From contig PAVO01000004.1 of assembly GCA_002713215.1 (NCBI GenBank), positions 124,001 through 188,000 of the forward strand: a stretch of 64,000 bases of DNA. Reading direction: 5' to 3'. The notes beneath the pieces are model-generated. The model worked only from the letters and a program-made list of their open reading frames with translations. It searched no databases and was not told the DNA's origin. Position 1 is the first letter of the stretch. Every line of letters begins with the position of its first letter. The position numbers and the translations under genes were made by a program. Shown here piece after piece: positions 49,307-57,661 of this stretch. This DNA is from Crocinitomicaceae bacterium (lineage in GTDB: Bacteria > Bacteroidota > Bacteroidia > Flavobacteriales_G > Salibacteraceae).

Positions 49307-50659
49307 TTAGGCGTGTGCCTGACGCGTATTTGCTATCTTAGCGTCTGCTTCAGCCTCTTTTGCCTGCAATACATCCAAAGGCGTATTGAACACATCTTCG
49401 TCGAGCATGTTGTTTCGTTTTGCCACAGCAACTGTAACGGCGGTGTCACCTGTTAGATTGACGGCGGTTCTGATCATGTCCAGTATCGGGTCGACAGCAA
49501 GCAGTAACGCGATCCCCTCAATGGGTAATCCAACCTGGTGGAATACCATTGAAAGCATAACTATTCCCGCCCCACGTACCCCTGCGGTGCCGATCGAAGC
49601 CATCGTGGCTGTCACTACGACAGTTAGTAAGGCAGCCATTGTTAAGTCGATACCATAGATAGAGGCAACAAAAATGGTCGCCGCGCCTTGCATACATGCC
49701 GTACCATCCATATTGATGGTTGCTCCCAATGGGATAGTGAATGATGCACTTGATGGCTTGACGCCCATGCGCTTCTCAGCGGTCTCCATGGTTACGGGAA
49801 TAGTTGCACTTGATGATCCGGTTGAAAAGCCAAAGAGCCAGATTTCACGCATCTTGGAGAAGAAAATAACCGGGTTTAGTCCGCCAACAAACTTAACAAT
49901 GGCACCATAGGTGATAAAGCAGTGTAAAAGCAACATGGTTAGCAGAACGGCAACATAACCAATCAGTGGAAGCAGTGTTTGTACACCATTCTTAATGAAT
50001 GTGTTGGCCATTAAGCAGAAAATGCCAAATGGTGCAAACTTCATGATCATGACTGTGAGGCGAAGAATGATGTCATTAAACTTGTTTGCTGCATCTGATA
50101 CCGCCAGACGGGTTTCTTCACTGACCTGGACGGCAGCGATACCAAACATGACGACAAAGAAGATGACGCCCAGCATATTATTTTCCACCAGCGCTACAAT
50201 GATGTTTTCCGGAATGACGTTAGCAAACATGGCAGCGAGACCACCCGTTTCCTTAACAGCGACAGCGCCGGATTCAGGTAACTGCATTACCTGACCAAAG
50301 CCAATAAGAGAATCAAATAACAATGAAAGACCCAATGCACCAGCCAAGGCAATTATCGTTGTCATGAGGTAGAGCCCAATTGTGCCAAGCGCAAGGTTTT
50401 TCATTTTACCCAGATCTGACATGCCAACAATGCCCGTTAGCAACCCGCCAATAACAAGGGGGATAATGAGCATTTTGAGGCCGTTCATAAATAGGGAGCC
50501 GCCGAGGGCGAAAATGTTGGTGGATAACCAAAGGATTATGTCATTTTGTGCCAGCGAGGTGCTGCCAACAGGGATGAAAATAAACGCGGCTAGAAGCACA
50601 GCGGTTACAATTTGAAGTGATAAATCTGCCTTGATTTTTTGAATCATACGCACATCCAT
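49307..50659 (-). CDS. SDF-family dicarboxylate/amino-acid:cation symporter
   Basis: A 450-residue polytopic protein with the family landmarks in order: the serine-rich STGSSSATIP hairpin (HP1), the GATINMDGT motif in helix 7, and DMIRTAVNLTGDT in helix 8. These form the substrate and Na+ sites of glutamate and dicarboxylate symporters (GltP, GltT, DctA). The Arg in DMIRT favours acidic amino acids or dicarboxylates. It sits in the inner membrane. ATG 50659 has a poor ribosome site; the in-frame ATG 50647 (GGAT upstream) is an alternative. It is flanked by terminators and has its own palindromic promoter. Confidence 0.93.
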   Translation of the reverse strand: MDVRMIQKIKADLSLQIVTAVLLAAFIFIPVGSTSLAQNDIILWLSTNIFALGGSLFMNGLKMLIIPLVIGGLLTGIVGMSDLGKMKNLALGTIGLYLMTTIIALAGALGLSLLFDSLIGFGQVMQLPESGAVAVKETGGLAAMFANVIPENIIVALVENNMLGVIFFVVMFGIAAVQVSEETRLAVSDAANKFNDIILRLTVMIMKFAPFGIFCLMANTFIKNGVQTLLPLIGYVAVLLTMLLLHCFITYGAIVKFVGGLNPVIFFSKMREIWLFGFSTGSSSATIPVTMETAEKRMGVKPSSASFTIPLGATINMDGTACMQGAATIFVASIYGIDLTMAALLTVVVTATMASIGTAGVRGAGIVMLSMVFHQVGLPIEGIALLLAVDPILDMIRTAVNLTGDTAVTVAVAKRNNMLDEDVFNTPLDVLQAKEAEADAKIANTRQAHA

Positions 50660-50679
50660 GTGTTGTAAAATGGATGACT

Positions 50680-50703
50680 ATTGTATCACAACACTTCTGT
50701 TGT
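50680..50703 (-). promoter_or_regulatory. palindrome between -35 and -10 of the symporter promoter
   Basis: ACAACA-CTTC-TGTTGT (50688-50703) lies 2 bp upstream of TACAAT (50680-50685) on the minus strand. The palindrome therefore fills the spacer, and no good -35 is visible. This different geometry predicts tighter repression. Confidence 0.55.
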
Positions 50704-50730
50704 AGGTATTTTTACCGATTTTAAGGGCAA

Positions 50731-50750
50731 AGTGGGCACAAAAGCCCACT
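50731..50750 (-). terminator. hairpin after the 50753-51412 gene
   Basis: Stem AGTGGGC / GCCCACT with a 6-nt loop, followed on the minus strand by TTTGCCCTT; directly adjacent to the stop codon. Confidence 0.6.
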
Positions 50751-50752
50751 CG

Positions 50753-51412
50753 TTAGCAGTCCACTTCGTCAAGGAATATTTCGAGTTGGTTGGCCACCCA
50801 ATCCCAGTAGCCAAGTTGGGTGTCGCCGGCACCAGCTTCTTGCTGGTAACTATCACGCTCAAGCCCAAGGTAAGGGTATTGGCTCCATGAATGATTGTCC
50901 GGGACGCGTGCGTCATATTTGGCTTTTAGCTGAGCAGCGGTTAGGTAAAAGTCTTCCTTGAAATCTGGTTGATACTCCACCAGCTTTTTCGGTTGGTACT
51001 TTTCGTCACCCAAATACTCAGACTTCACCCTTACTTCATCAAAGCTATTGATGAATAAGTCTCGCTGAACCTCTGTATAGAACGTCAGGCCTTCCATGTC
51101 ATCATCAAGTAAACCAAGGCGGAAGTCCTTGAACGACGCTAACATCCAAAGGTTATCTAAGGTCTTGGCGATCGCTTGGTGTGAAGGGTCATCAGGATTA
51201 AAACCTGTAGACTCGATAGAGCGCGTCTTAGCAGCATTACTTTCTTCGATGTCGTTCCAGTAAGCTTCAAGTGAACGGGCGCCTAGTGATTTTGCCACTA
51301 GATGTGCCAGTTGCTGACGCGTTGGCTCAGGGTTTTCTTTTAACTGCTGATCTAAGTTGTAGATGAATGTTTTGAAATGTTTTTCATCTGATAAATCGCG
51401 TAATTCTGACAT
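50753..51412 (-). CDS. unknown protein with N-terminal LG-type helical module
   Basis: The frame opens at 51475, but ATG 51412 has GGAGAAACT upstream and is preferred. Residues about 20-60 carry a helical R-x-x-LAHLVAKSLGARSLEAYW module resembling segments in the proteins at 5310, 34250 and 52693. The rest is acidic and mixed. It may be coupled to the 51466 frame, because the 51475 ATG overlaps that frame's stop. Function unknown. Confidence 0.65.
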   Translation of the reverse strand: MSELRDLSDEKHFKTFIYNLDQQLKENPEPTRQQLAHLVAKSLGARSLEAYWNDIEESNAAKTRSIESTGFNPDDPSHQAIAKTLDNLWMLASFKDFRLGLLDDDMEGLTFYTEVQRDLFINSFDEVRVKSEYLGDEKYQPKKLVEYQPDFKEDFYLTAAQLKAKYDARVPDNHSWSQYPYLGLERDSYQQEAGAGDTQLGYWDWVANQLEIFLDEVDC

Positions 51413-51465
51413 AGCCAGTTTCTCCGTGTATGCATTGTATTTGTAAGGGGAGTGGAATTGCTTAC

Positions 51466-51744
51466 TCAATGCCATCGGTTAAACGTAGCTTTGAATAGGT
51501 GTTTATTGGGTTTTTCGCCGTAACGCTTTTGCGCCCACTCCGACAGGTGCCCACCAAGAACTTTATAATACCACCAAGATTGAAATAAATCAACGGAAAG
51601 TTGCAGTGTAAAATATGTGGACGGTTTTCCCAGAGTCCATGTTTTTGCGTTAACAAAAATAAACACACTGTTAATCTTTGCGAGCAAAGAATGTGCAAAT
51701 AAAGCGTTCGGACGTGAAATCTCCCCTTTTGACATCGTTGGCAT
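51466..51744 (-). CDS. possible 92-residue protein
   Basis: A frame of 92 codons with a protein-like composition (aromatic-rich, LFQSWWYYKVLGGHLSEWAQKRYG). It lacks a clear ribosome site, and a second overlapping minus-strand frame of 103 codons covers the same DNA, so the choice is uncertain. Its stop overlaps the first possible start of the 50753 gene. Confidence 0.35.
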   Translation of the reverse strand: MPTMSKGEISRPNALFAHSLLAKINSVFIFVNAKTWTLGKPSTYFTLQLSVDLFQSWWYYKVLGGHLSEWAQKRYGEKPNKHLFKATFNRWH

Positions 51745-51788
51745 AGCACTTGTATTGCTACATACATAATCAAGGAGGATTTGGTGAT

Positions 51789-52523
51789 ATGAATATTTTG
51801 ACTAAAGGATTGGTGATGCTGACGCTTGCAATGGGTGTCATGGGTACAGCATCCGCCGAATTTATTCGCACTGACTGGAAATCAGAAGGCGACGCTCAAG
51901 TGGTCACTGATAAAGACACGGGTATTGAGTGGATGAAGCTCAACCAAACTCGCAACTGGTCAGTGGATGAGGTCGCCGCAGAAATGGGGGAAGGTGGTAA
52001 ATTCGAAGGGTTTCGATTTGCGACTCAAGCAGAGGTGTTTGAACTCATGGATAAATGGTTTCCATCCTCAAATATTACTGAAGATGAGCCTTTTTATCAG
52101 AAAACCACTTATCGAAACACCTACACTAGCTCCAGTGTAAATACGACGGGTTTCTTCAACTGGTTCGGATACCGTCAATCTTACTATCAAAGCGGGACAG
52201 ATTGGACTCGACTATCCTACGGTTTTACAAATGACGTAGAATCTGGGGAGATCACGATGTCTGGGGCGTACCACCGAAACTACTGGCAAGTAAACGGCAC
52301 CAACCGCCGCGTTTACTCTGACTGGAGTACATTTGAATCAACCACTAAAAGCATTAACTATGGCGTATGGATAGTTTCTGATGGCGGGGCGACCTATTCA
52401 TCCTTGAATGATCCGACACTGAACATTAACAACCCTAACGCACCAATTAATGCCAGTGCACCATTGGCGATCGGGGCTATTGGGCTTATGCTGGTGGGTA
52501 TGAGACGCAGAAAGACAACGTAG
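51789..52523 (+). CDS. secreted protein with PEP-CTERM-like C-terminal sorting signal
   Basis: Signal peptide at residues 1-24 (ending TASA), a Thr/Tyr/Trp-rich middle domain of about 190 residues, and a C-terminal tripartite end. That end is a short polar segment, a hydrophobic helix (PLAIGAIGLMLVGM) and a basic RRRKTT tail. This is the layout of CTERM-sorted surface proteins (PEP-CTERM/GlyGly-CTERM families), though the exact PEP motif is not present. AAGGAGG precedes ATG 51789, so the longer frame from 51750 is not used. A strong terminator follows. Confidence 0.7.
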   Translation: MNILTKGLVMLTLAMGVMGTASAEFIRTDWKSEGDAQVVTDKDTGIEWMKLNQTRNWSVDEVAAEMGEGGKFEGFRFATQAEVFELMDKWFPSSNITEDEPFYQKTTYRNTYTSSSVNTTGFFNWFGYRQSYYQSGTDWTRLSYGFTNDVESGEITMSGAYHRNYWQVNGTNRRVYSDWSTFESTTKSINYGVWIVSDGGATYSSLNDPTLNINNPNAPINASAPLAIGAIGLMLVGMRRRKTT

Positions 52524-52550
52524 GCTAACCCCCTTTTAAATTAACAAAAT

Positions 52551-52575
52551 AACCCTGGCCATGCCGGGGTTTTTT
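52551..52575 (+). terminator. intrinsic terminator
   Basis: Stem AACCCTGGC / GCCGGGGTT with a 3-nt loop followed by T6; it lies 28 bp after the CTERM-type gene. Confidence 0.85.
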
Positions 52576-52692
52576 AATGCAAATAGAAAAAATTGATTGA
52601 ACTACATTTTTGTGATTGTTGTTTCGTTAAAATTGTTGGGGTAGGATGATTAAAACAATAGAATTCGCCAACTGGTGGCGGTAGGGAATATT

Positions 52693-53757
52693 ATGATCAC
52701 CCCGAAATTGCTTCGACTTTCTATCGATGCATTAGCAAACTCACTAAAAATAGATAAAAAAGTGGCACAGTTTCATTTTGCCAAATCAGTAGGTAATCAA
52801 CCGTGGGCCGGTGTACAAAGCGGTGTTGAGCGGGGAAATCATACTCTTTGCCAACTGAACAATTCTGACGTCCGTGAGACAATGCTAACTCAAATGGCCT
52901 ATTACTTTGCTGAAGAGTTCAATATTCCAATTGGGATATCCATGGAACTCATCACATCAATAGAACCCTTTTCTGGCGGAAAGCCCAAGTCATACAGAAT
53001 AGATAAAGACGTTATGAATGACGGGGAGGGGAAGATTAACATGTCTGCGTTATTCGAGGGCATGGGTGGTGATGAGGGGATGTTTGAAGCTATGAAGCAA
53101 ATGTTCTCCGGTAGCCCTGAATTAATGGAATTGCTAGAAGAATGTGGTGATGCAGAGACGTTCCAGAACAGAATGAGAATAAGTATGCCTTTAGACCCGT
53201 CTAGGTATTACAACGCGCTGGCGGCTCTCACCGATTGGGATCTGAACGACGAACAATATGACGAAGAATACGAGCCGTTCTCGCCATCCTTCCATATTGA
53301 CATTGAAAGCATGGGGAAAACTGTCCCGGTCTATCTTTTTTCACATGTCGCTACACCTGGTGACTCAATGGACAAATTAAACGATGACGTTATGGAAGAT
53401 GTGTCCAACAGTGTCAATTCAGCTATAGTGCTCTTTAAGCATCCCCAAACAAAAACAATGGGCGACAAAGACTTTTGCACAATCGGTATGCAGATGCATG
53501 ATGGAAAGTGGTCCCACTTACTATTGTGTGAAGCCACACTTGAAGAACAGCACAACGACCTGAGAATAGAGGGGAATTTTGACTTGGAATCTCCCGTTCC
53601 GGCTGAAAAATATAGCGTCACCGAGAAATATGATCATCCATCTGATTTTCTTTACTTCGTATTCATGGTGTCCGAAGGTGAAGGAGGTTCACTTGAGTTG
53701 CCACATAAACCATCTGTGATCACGAGCGCTGGTGGTTGGCGCCAATTTATACTTTGA
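52693..53757 (+). CDS. unknown 354-residue protein with N-terminal LG-type module
   Basis: An in-frame GTG at 52675 exists, but ATG 52693 with GTAGGGA upstream is preferred. The first 45 residues include a LANSLKIDKKVAQFHFAKSVGNQPW segment of the type seen in the 5310, 34250 and 50753 proteins. The middle is Met/Glu/Gly-rich and the C-terminal part beta-rich. No catalytic motif seen. It stands alone between two terminators. Confidence 0.65.
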   Translation: MITPKLLRLSIDALANSLKIDKKVAQFHFAKSVGNQPWAGVQSGVERGNHTLCQLNNSDVRETMLTQMAYYFAEEFNIPIGISMELITSIEPFSGGKPKSYRIDKDVMNDGEGKINMSALFEGMGGDEGMFEAMKQMFSGSPELMELLEECGDAETFQNRMRISMPLDPSRYYNALAALTDWDLNDEQYDEEYEPFSPSFHIDIESMGKTVPVYLFSHVATPGDSMDKLNDDVMEDVSNSVNSAIVLFKHPQTKTMGDKDFCTIGMQMHDGKWSHLLLCEATLEEQHNDLRIEGNFDLESPVPAEKYSVTEKYDHPSDFLYFVFMVSEGEGGSLELPHKPSVITSAGGWRQFIL

Positions 53758-53767
53758 TGTACAAATA

Positions 53768-53791
53768 AAAAGCCAGTATTTACTGGCTTTT
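53768..53791. terminator. bidirectional intrinsic terminator
   Basis: Stem AAAAGCCAGTA / TACTGGCTTTT with a 2-nt spacer, between the convergent 52693 gene and C5-MTase-like protein 2. Confidence 0.8.
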
Positions 53792-53831
53792 ACTCTAACT
53801 TTTTTGGAAATCGTTGTAGAGCGCGCTCTTC

Positions 53832-55280
53832 CTATACTGCGATAGCCAATTGAACACTTTGGAACGATTTACGCTTCCGTTTTTCTTGATACCAAAGTTT
53901 TAATGATGCACCGATACAGAAGAACACCGCCTCGCTTACTCCGCCAACAATCCCGTTACCAAGCATTTGGCCTTGATGTTTCTTGGCAGCAACCCCGTCG
54001 ACTAAATCTTCAGGCATCTGTTTGATGCGAGCAATTTCCAAATCTGTGAAAAATCGAAAGCGGGTAGGATCTTCAGGGTGAGTTGGGTAAGGATCTTCCG
54101 CTCTACCTCTGTAGTGTCCGGCAGTGATTGTTTTTACTTTGGTATCTTCGTTGTGCGCCAAATTGTTGCGACGGCCCTTACGCTCAAACGCTGTTTTGAG
54201 ACCATTGCCGATGCTGTAGTCTTTGTCTGTGAAGCGAGATTCATCTTCACGGATATCGCCAACAGTTAATTCGCACGCTTTCTTAAGCGCTGTAAGGCCA
54301 GCAAAGCTCATAGGGATACCTTTGGTGACAAATATCGCGAAAAGTCTCTTACGGCTCTCTAGGGCTCCATATTCATGTGAATCAATGCCTTTGTAGGTCT
54401 CAATATCTTGAGACTCGGGATCTGCTAAATAGAAGTCATAACCTTGAGCCTTGAAAATGCGCGAGATAATGTCAAATCCAATGGTCTGAGCATATGGCAC
54501 AACATTTTCGATAACTATTACAGGTACGCTCCAGCGATTTCCAGCCATTACATTCAAGAACGAGGCGAAAAGATGTCCGTAATCTGGGCAGCGCTCAGGT
54601 TCGTCACGATGAGCAATGTTAAGCTTGCTACTGTTTTTGCATACGATGCCCGCGCTTAGAATGTCTACACCATTAAGCTCTTCGCCAGTTAAGTGGTGCA
54701 TGTCCATAGCGTAAGTTTTAGTGACGCCTTTGACGTATGCTGGGTTATTTGCGACCAGAGTATTAATGGAAAGGGGGTCAATGTCGTTTGTGAACACCAG
54801 CTTTGACGCAATACCCGCTTTGTTTAGCCCTGATTCCGCGCCGATGTCCCCCATGCCTACGCCAGAGAACAGCGACCCAGTTCTAAATGCTTCGCCGCTA
54901 CGAAAACGGGATAGTAGCTGCTTAGCTCTGTCACGAGCTCTGCGCTCAATAGGCAAGACGCAGATAGTTAGCTTACCGGGAGAATAAATAGCCAACATCA
55001 TTTCCTGATCTTCAGCACTCTCAGCAACCTTTTGATTTTTAAGATCGAGGCGGCTACCAATGACATTGCCTTTACGGTAACGATATACTTTTTCAGAAAT
55101 AACACGATCGCCGTTATCATCAACGAGCACTGTGATTTGATTTGGTTCATAATCAACGCTGAAGCGCTGTCCTGGCACTAGGCCTATCTCCGCCAGTTTG
55201 CTGACGTTTTCAATATTGATGCGAGCAGCGGAGCCCAATCGCTCATTACGCTGCACAGCAACGGATTCTTGGTGTTGCAT
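53832..55280 (-). CDS. C5-cytosine methyltransferase-like protein 2 with extra N-terminal domain
   Basis: Motif I TGSLFSGVG (134-142), motif IV AGIVCKNSS with C214, motif VI ENV (258-260), motif VIII ESRKR (298-302) and a C-terminal GQMLGNGI (motif X) follow the C5-MTase plan. Motif IV lacks the Pro normally before the nucleophilic Cys (VC where PC is usual). The first 130 residues align with the N-terminal domain of the 20681 protein (RINIENVSKL versus RVYIQNREAL; both continue with a VLVDDNG- or VITADENG-type strand). Both are the same unusual family. It is divergent from the hns-like gene with which it shares a promoter region. No partner endonuclease is seen. Confidence 0.7.
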   Translation of the reverse strand: MQHQESVAVQRNERLGSAARINIENVSKLAEIGLVPGQRFSVDYEPNQITVLVDDNGDRVISEKVYRYRKGNVIGSRLDLKNQKVAESAEDQEMMLAIYSPGKLTICVLPIERRARDRAKQLLSRFRSGEAFRTGSLFSGVGMGDIGAESGLNKAGIASKLVFTNDIDPLSINTLVANNPAYVKGVTKTYAMDMHHLTGEELNGVDILSAGIVCKNSSKLNIAHRDEPERCPDYGHLFASFLNVMAGNRWSVPVIVIENVVPYAQTIGFDIISRIFKAQGYDFYLADPESQDIETYKGIDSHEYGALESRKRLFAIFVTKGIPMSFAGLTALKKACELTVGDIREDESRFTDKDYSIGNGLKTAFERKGRRNNLAHNEDTKVKTITAGHYRGRAEDPYPTHPEDPTRFRFFTDLEIARIKQMPEDLVDGVAAKKHQGQMLGNGIVGGVSEAVFFCIGASLKLWYQEKRKRKSFQSVQLAIAV

Positions 55281-55313
55281 AGAGCACCTTGTTTGTTACT
55301 AAATAATAGAGTC

Positions 55314-55355
55314 ATTGTGCCACGTCAGACTCAAAAACACAACATTTATGTTGTT
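55314..55355 (-). promoter_or_regulatory. recurrent-palindrome promoter
   Basis: CACAACA-TTTA-TGTTGTT at 55338-55355. Minus strand: TTGTGT, 17 bp ending TGG, CACAAT (55314-55319). It drives C5-MTase-like protein 2. Confidence 0.8.
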
Positions 55356-55382
55356 TTAATGGATAGCATAAATTCCATTTAA

Positions 55383-55424
55383 AACAATAAATATGTTGCA
55401 TACATTCATTAGTGTATTTAATTT
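55383..55424 (+). promoter_or_regulatory. degenerate recurrent-palindrome promoter of the hns-like gene
   Basis: AACAATA-AATA-TGTTGCA (55383-55400, two mismatches). Plus strand: TTGCAT (55396-55401), 17 bp, TAATTT (55419-55424). The hns-like gene thus has its own weaker copy, 45 bp from the one serving the methyltransferase. Confidence 0.6.
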
Positions 55425-55491
55425 AATGTGTGATTTTTAAATACCCCACCTAAATGGTACATTGGGGCTTGGAGTTACACTGGAGAGTTAT

Positions 55492-55905
55492 ATGGAAGAT
55501 TTTACGTCGATATTACTAAATCAAATGCGGTTTCGTTCAGCAGTAAAAGAGCTAACAATTGATGAATTGGAATCTGTATCTGAAAAGCTGAAAAACATCA
55601 TAGATAAACGAATTGAAAAAGAGAAAGCAGAACAGGCACGCCTCGAAGCTAAGCAAAAAGAGATAGATGGCATATTGTCAACAATGGAAAAGTCGGGCGT
55701 TACCATAGATGATCTGAGAGAAGGTGTTCAGCCTAAAAAAGAGAAAAAAGCGAAAACCCCCAAAAACAAAGTCCCTCCCAAGTACAAATTGGTTGATGAC
55801 GATGGAGAAGAGCATCTTTGGACAGGGCGGGGAAGTATGCCGTTGGTATTTAAACATGCAATCAACGAACAAGGAAAAGAACTCGCCACCTTCGAAATCA
55901 AGTAA
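55492..55905 (+). CDS. H-NS family nucleoid-associated protein
   Basis: About 137 residues. The N-terminal 70 form the helical/coiled-coil dimerisation region (SAVKELTIDELESVSEKLKNI). A Lys/Pro-rich linker (about 85-105) follows, and then the H-NS DNA-binding domain: YKLVDDDGEEHLWTGRGSMP, where WTGRG corresponds to the AT-hook-like QGR loop of H-NS. ATG 55492 with GGAGAGT upstream is chosen over 55462. Plasmid-borne H-NS proteins silence AT-rich acquired genes and reduce the cost of carriage. It has its own palindromic promoter and a terminator. Confidence 0.88.
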   Translation: MEDFTSILLNQMRFRSAVKELTIDELESVSEKLKNIIDKRIEKEKAEQARLEAKQKEIDGILSTMEKSGVTIDDLREGVQPKKEKKAKTPKNKVPPKYKLVDDDGEEHLWTGRGSMPLVFKHAINEQGKELATFEIK

Positions 55906-55907
55906 AA

Positions 55908-55928
55908 AAGCCCGCATCTGCGGGCCTT
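55908..55928. terminator. bidirectional intrinsic terminator
   Basis: Stem GCCCGCA / TGCGGGC (loop TC) flanked by A6 on the left and CTT on the right, between the convergent hns-like and thioredoxin genes. Confidence 0.8.
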
Positions 55929-55937
55929 GTATTTAAC

Positions 55938-56372
55938 TCAACTGATAGATTGAACAGTCTGAACTAGCCATTGCTTTATCTGATGAATGTTCTTTAGTCC
56001 ACTGTCGCGCGCCACTTCCTTACCACCGTAAAAGAATATGATAGCAGGAACACCTCGAATACCGAGTTCAGCCGCAGACTCAGGCGCTTTCTCGATATCC
56101 AGAGTGGTGAACAGCAGGGTATCGGTTTCCGCAGCAACCTGGTCGAATGCGGGTTTCATCATCTTGCATGGGCCGCACCATTGAGCCTCTACCTTAACGA
56201 CTACAGGTAAGTCACTTTGTGTAATGAAGGCTTCGATGTTGTCGTCGTTTAGCTCAGCTGGTTTAAAGGTGTGTAAGGCCTCTTCACAGGCTCCGCATTT
56301 GATTAGTACCGCGCGAACACCATCTGGTACAGATTGTACTTTGCAGCATTTCGGGCAAACGTATTGAGTCAT
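55938..56372 (-). CDS. trxC: thioredoxin 2-like protein (TrxC type)
   Basis: The N-terminus has a zinc-binding pair of CxxC motifs (CPKCCKVQS and KCGACE), typical of thioredoxin 2. The thioredoxin domain follows, with active site WCGPC (about residue 66) and the cis-Pro motif GVPAI. It would act as a cytoplasmic dithiol reductant. Located downstream of nrdB after a hairpin, it is likely the reductant for the ribonucleotide reductase encoded upstream. AAAGGAC precedes the ATG. Confidence 0.88.
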   Translation of the reverse strand: MTQYVCPKCCKVQSVPDGVRAVLIKCGACEEALHTFKPAELNDDNIEAFITQSDLPVVVKVEAQWCGPCKMMKPAFDQVAAETDTLLFTTLDIEKAPESAAELGIRGVPAIIFFYGGKEVARDSGLKNIHQIKQWLVQTVQSIS

Positions 56373-56393
56373 TTTAGTCCTTTAAAAAATAAA

Positions 56394-56417
56394 ATGGCCC
56401 GGCAATGCCTGGGCCAT
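56394..56417 (-). terminator. hairpin between nrdB and trxC
   Basis: Stem ATGGCCC-GGCA / TGCC-TGGGCCAT, followed on the minus strand by TTTTATTTTTT, a good terminator that would lower trxC transcription relative to nrdB. Confidence 0.7.
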
Positions 56418-56436
56418 GAGTTCATTTCACGAATAA

Positions 56437-57567
56437 TTACAGATCGAAATCCGCAAGATCGTCGTCGTTCACTTCCGTGTCGATTTGACCAACAAGATAT
56501 GCGCGAATTTCAGCTTCTTGAGGTGCGACTTGAACGTTATCACTAATCAGGTGAGAGTTAATCCAAGGTAATGGATTTGTATAACGTGCATATGGGCTAA
56601 CCAATCCAATTGCTTCCATACGGATAGTCGCAATGTACTCGACATATTGGCAAAGGATCTCTTTGTTCAAACCAATCATTGAACCATCTTTAAACAGGTA
56701 TTCAGCCCAGCCCTTTTCTTGCTCAACAGCCTGAACGAAGATAGCTGTGGCTTCTGCTTCGCATTCGCGAGCAATCTCGGCCATTTCAGGATCGTCTTGA
56801 CCAGTGCGCCACGCATTCAGGATGAATTGTGTACCAACAAGGTGAAGGTTCTCGTCACGAGCGATGAGCTCAATAATTTTCGAGTTTCCTTCCATCAATT
56901 CTCGCTCAGCAAACGCAAAAGAACATGCAAAACTTACGTAGAAGCGAACTGCTTCCAATGCGTTTACTGAGTTAACACATAGGTATAGGCTCTTCTTCAA
57001 TGAGCGCATGCTCACTTCCCAAGTTTTGCCACCAATGTTGTAAGTGCCTTCGCCTTGAGTGTGCCAAAGCTGGATTTTGAAGATCAGGTCGTCATAGTAG
57101 TGAGCAACGTCTTTTGCACGTTTCTGAATGTGCTCATTAACAACGATGTCTTCGAAGATCTCACTCGGGTCAGCAAACAGATTACGCAAGATATGCGTAT
57201 ATGAGCGCGAGTGCACTGTTTCCGAGAAAGACCACGTCTCAATCCACGTCTCAAGTTCTGGAAGCGAGGTGATTGGTAGTAGCGCCATATTAGGGCTACG
57301 GCCCTGGATAGAATCCAGTAAGGTTTGGTATTTCAAGTTAGAGATAAAGATATGCTGCTCTGCTGGCGTTAGCTTGGCAAAGTCCGCGCGGTCTTTAGAT
57401 ACATCTACTTCTTCCGGACGCCAGAAGAATGAAATTTGTTTTTCGATCAGCTTTTCAAATACCGCAAATTTTTGCTGGTCATATCGAGCTACGTTTACGC
57501 CGTTGCCAAAAAACATTGGTTCTTTAAGCGCATCATTTGGGATTTGATTGAAAGTTGAATAACTCAC
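56437..57567 (-). CDS. nrdB: class Ia ribonucleotide reductase, beta subunit (NrdB)
   Basis: 376 residues, normal NrdB length. The di-iron carboxylate ligands and the radical Tyr appear in [12 protein letters not shown] (Glu, His and Tyr122-equivalent) and later in ERELMEG and RDENLHL. The C-terminus ends DDLADFDL, the tail that docks to NrdA. GTG start with GAGGTAAAAC upstream. It follows nrdA by 94 bp and is transcribed with it, giving a complete aerobic RNR on this replicon. Confidence 0.97.
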   Translation of the reverse strand: MSYSTFNQIPNDALKEPMFFGNGVNVARYDQQKFAVFEKLIEKQISFFWRPEEVDVSKDRADFAKLTPAEQHIFISNLKYQTLLDSIQGRSPNMALLPITSLPELETWIETWSFSETVHSRSYTHILRNLFADPSEIFEDIVVNEHIQKRAKDVAHYYDDLIFKIQLWHTQGEGTYNIGGKTWEVSMRSLKKSLYLCVNSVNALEAVRFYVSFACSFAFAERELMEGNSKIIELIARDENLHLVGTQFILNAWRTGQDDPEMAEIARECEAEATAIFVQAVEQEKGWAEYLFKDGSMIGLNKEILCQYVEYIATIRMEAIGLVSPYARYTNPLPWINSHLISDNVQVAPQEAEIRAYLVGQIDTEVNDDDLADFDL

Positions 57568-57661
57568 AGTTTTACCTCAGTTAGTCCGTTAACTTAAACG
57601 GTTATTCCGTTAAATGACGAGGTTTCCCTCGCCACTTGATTAATTACAAAGGGAGTAAGAC

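Noticed and set aside
51462-51773. Second, 103-codon minus-strand frame overlapping 51466-51744
   Set aside because: No ribosome site and a less protein-like composition. At most one of the two overlapping frames is real, and I listed the other at low confidence.
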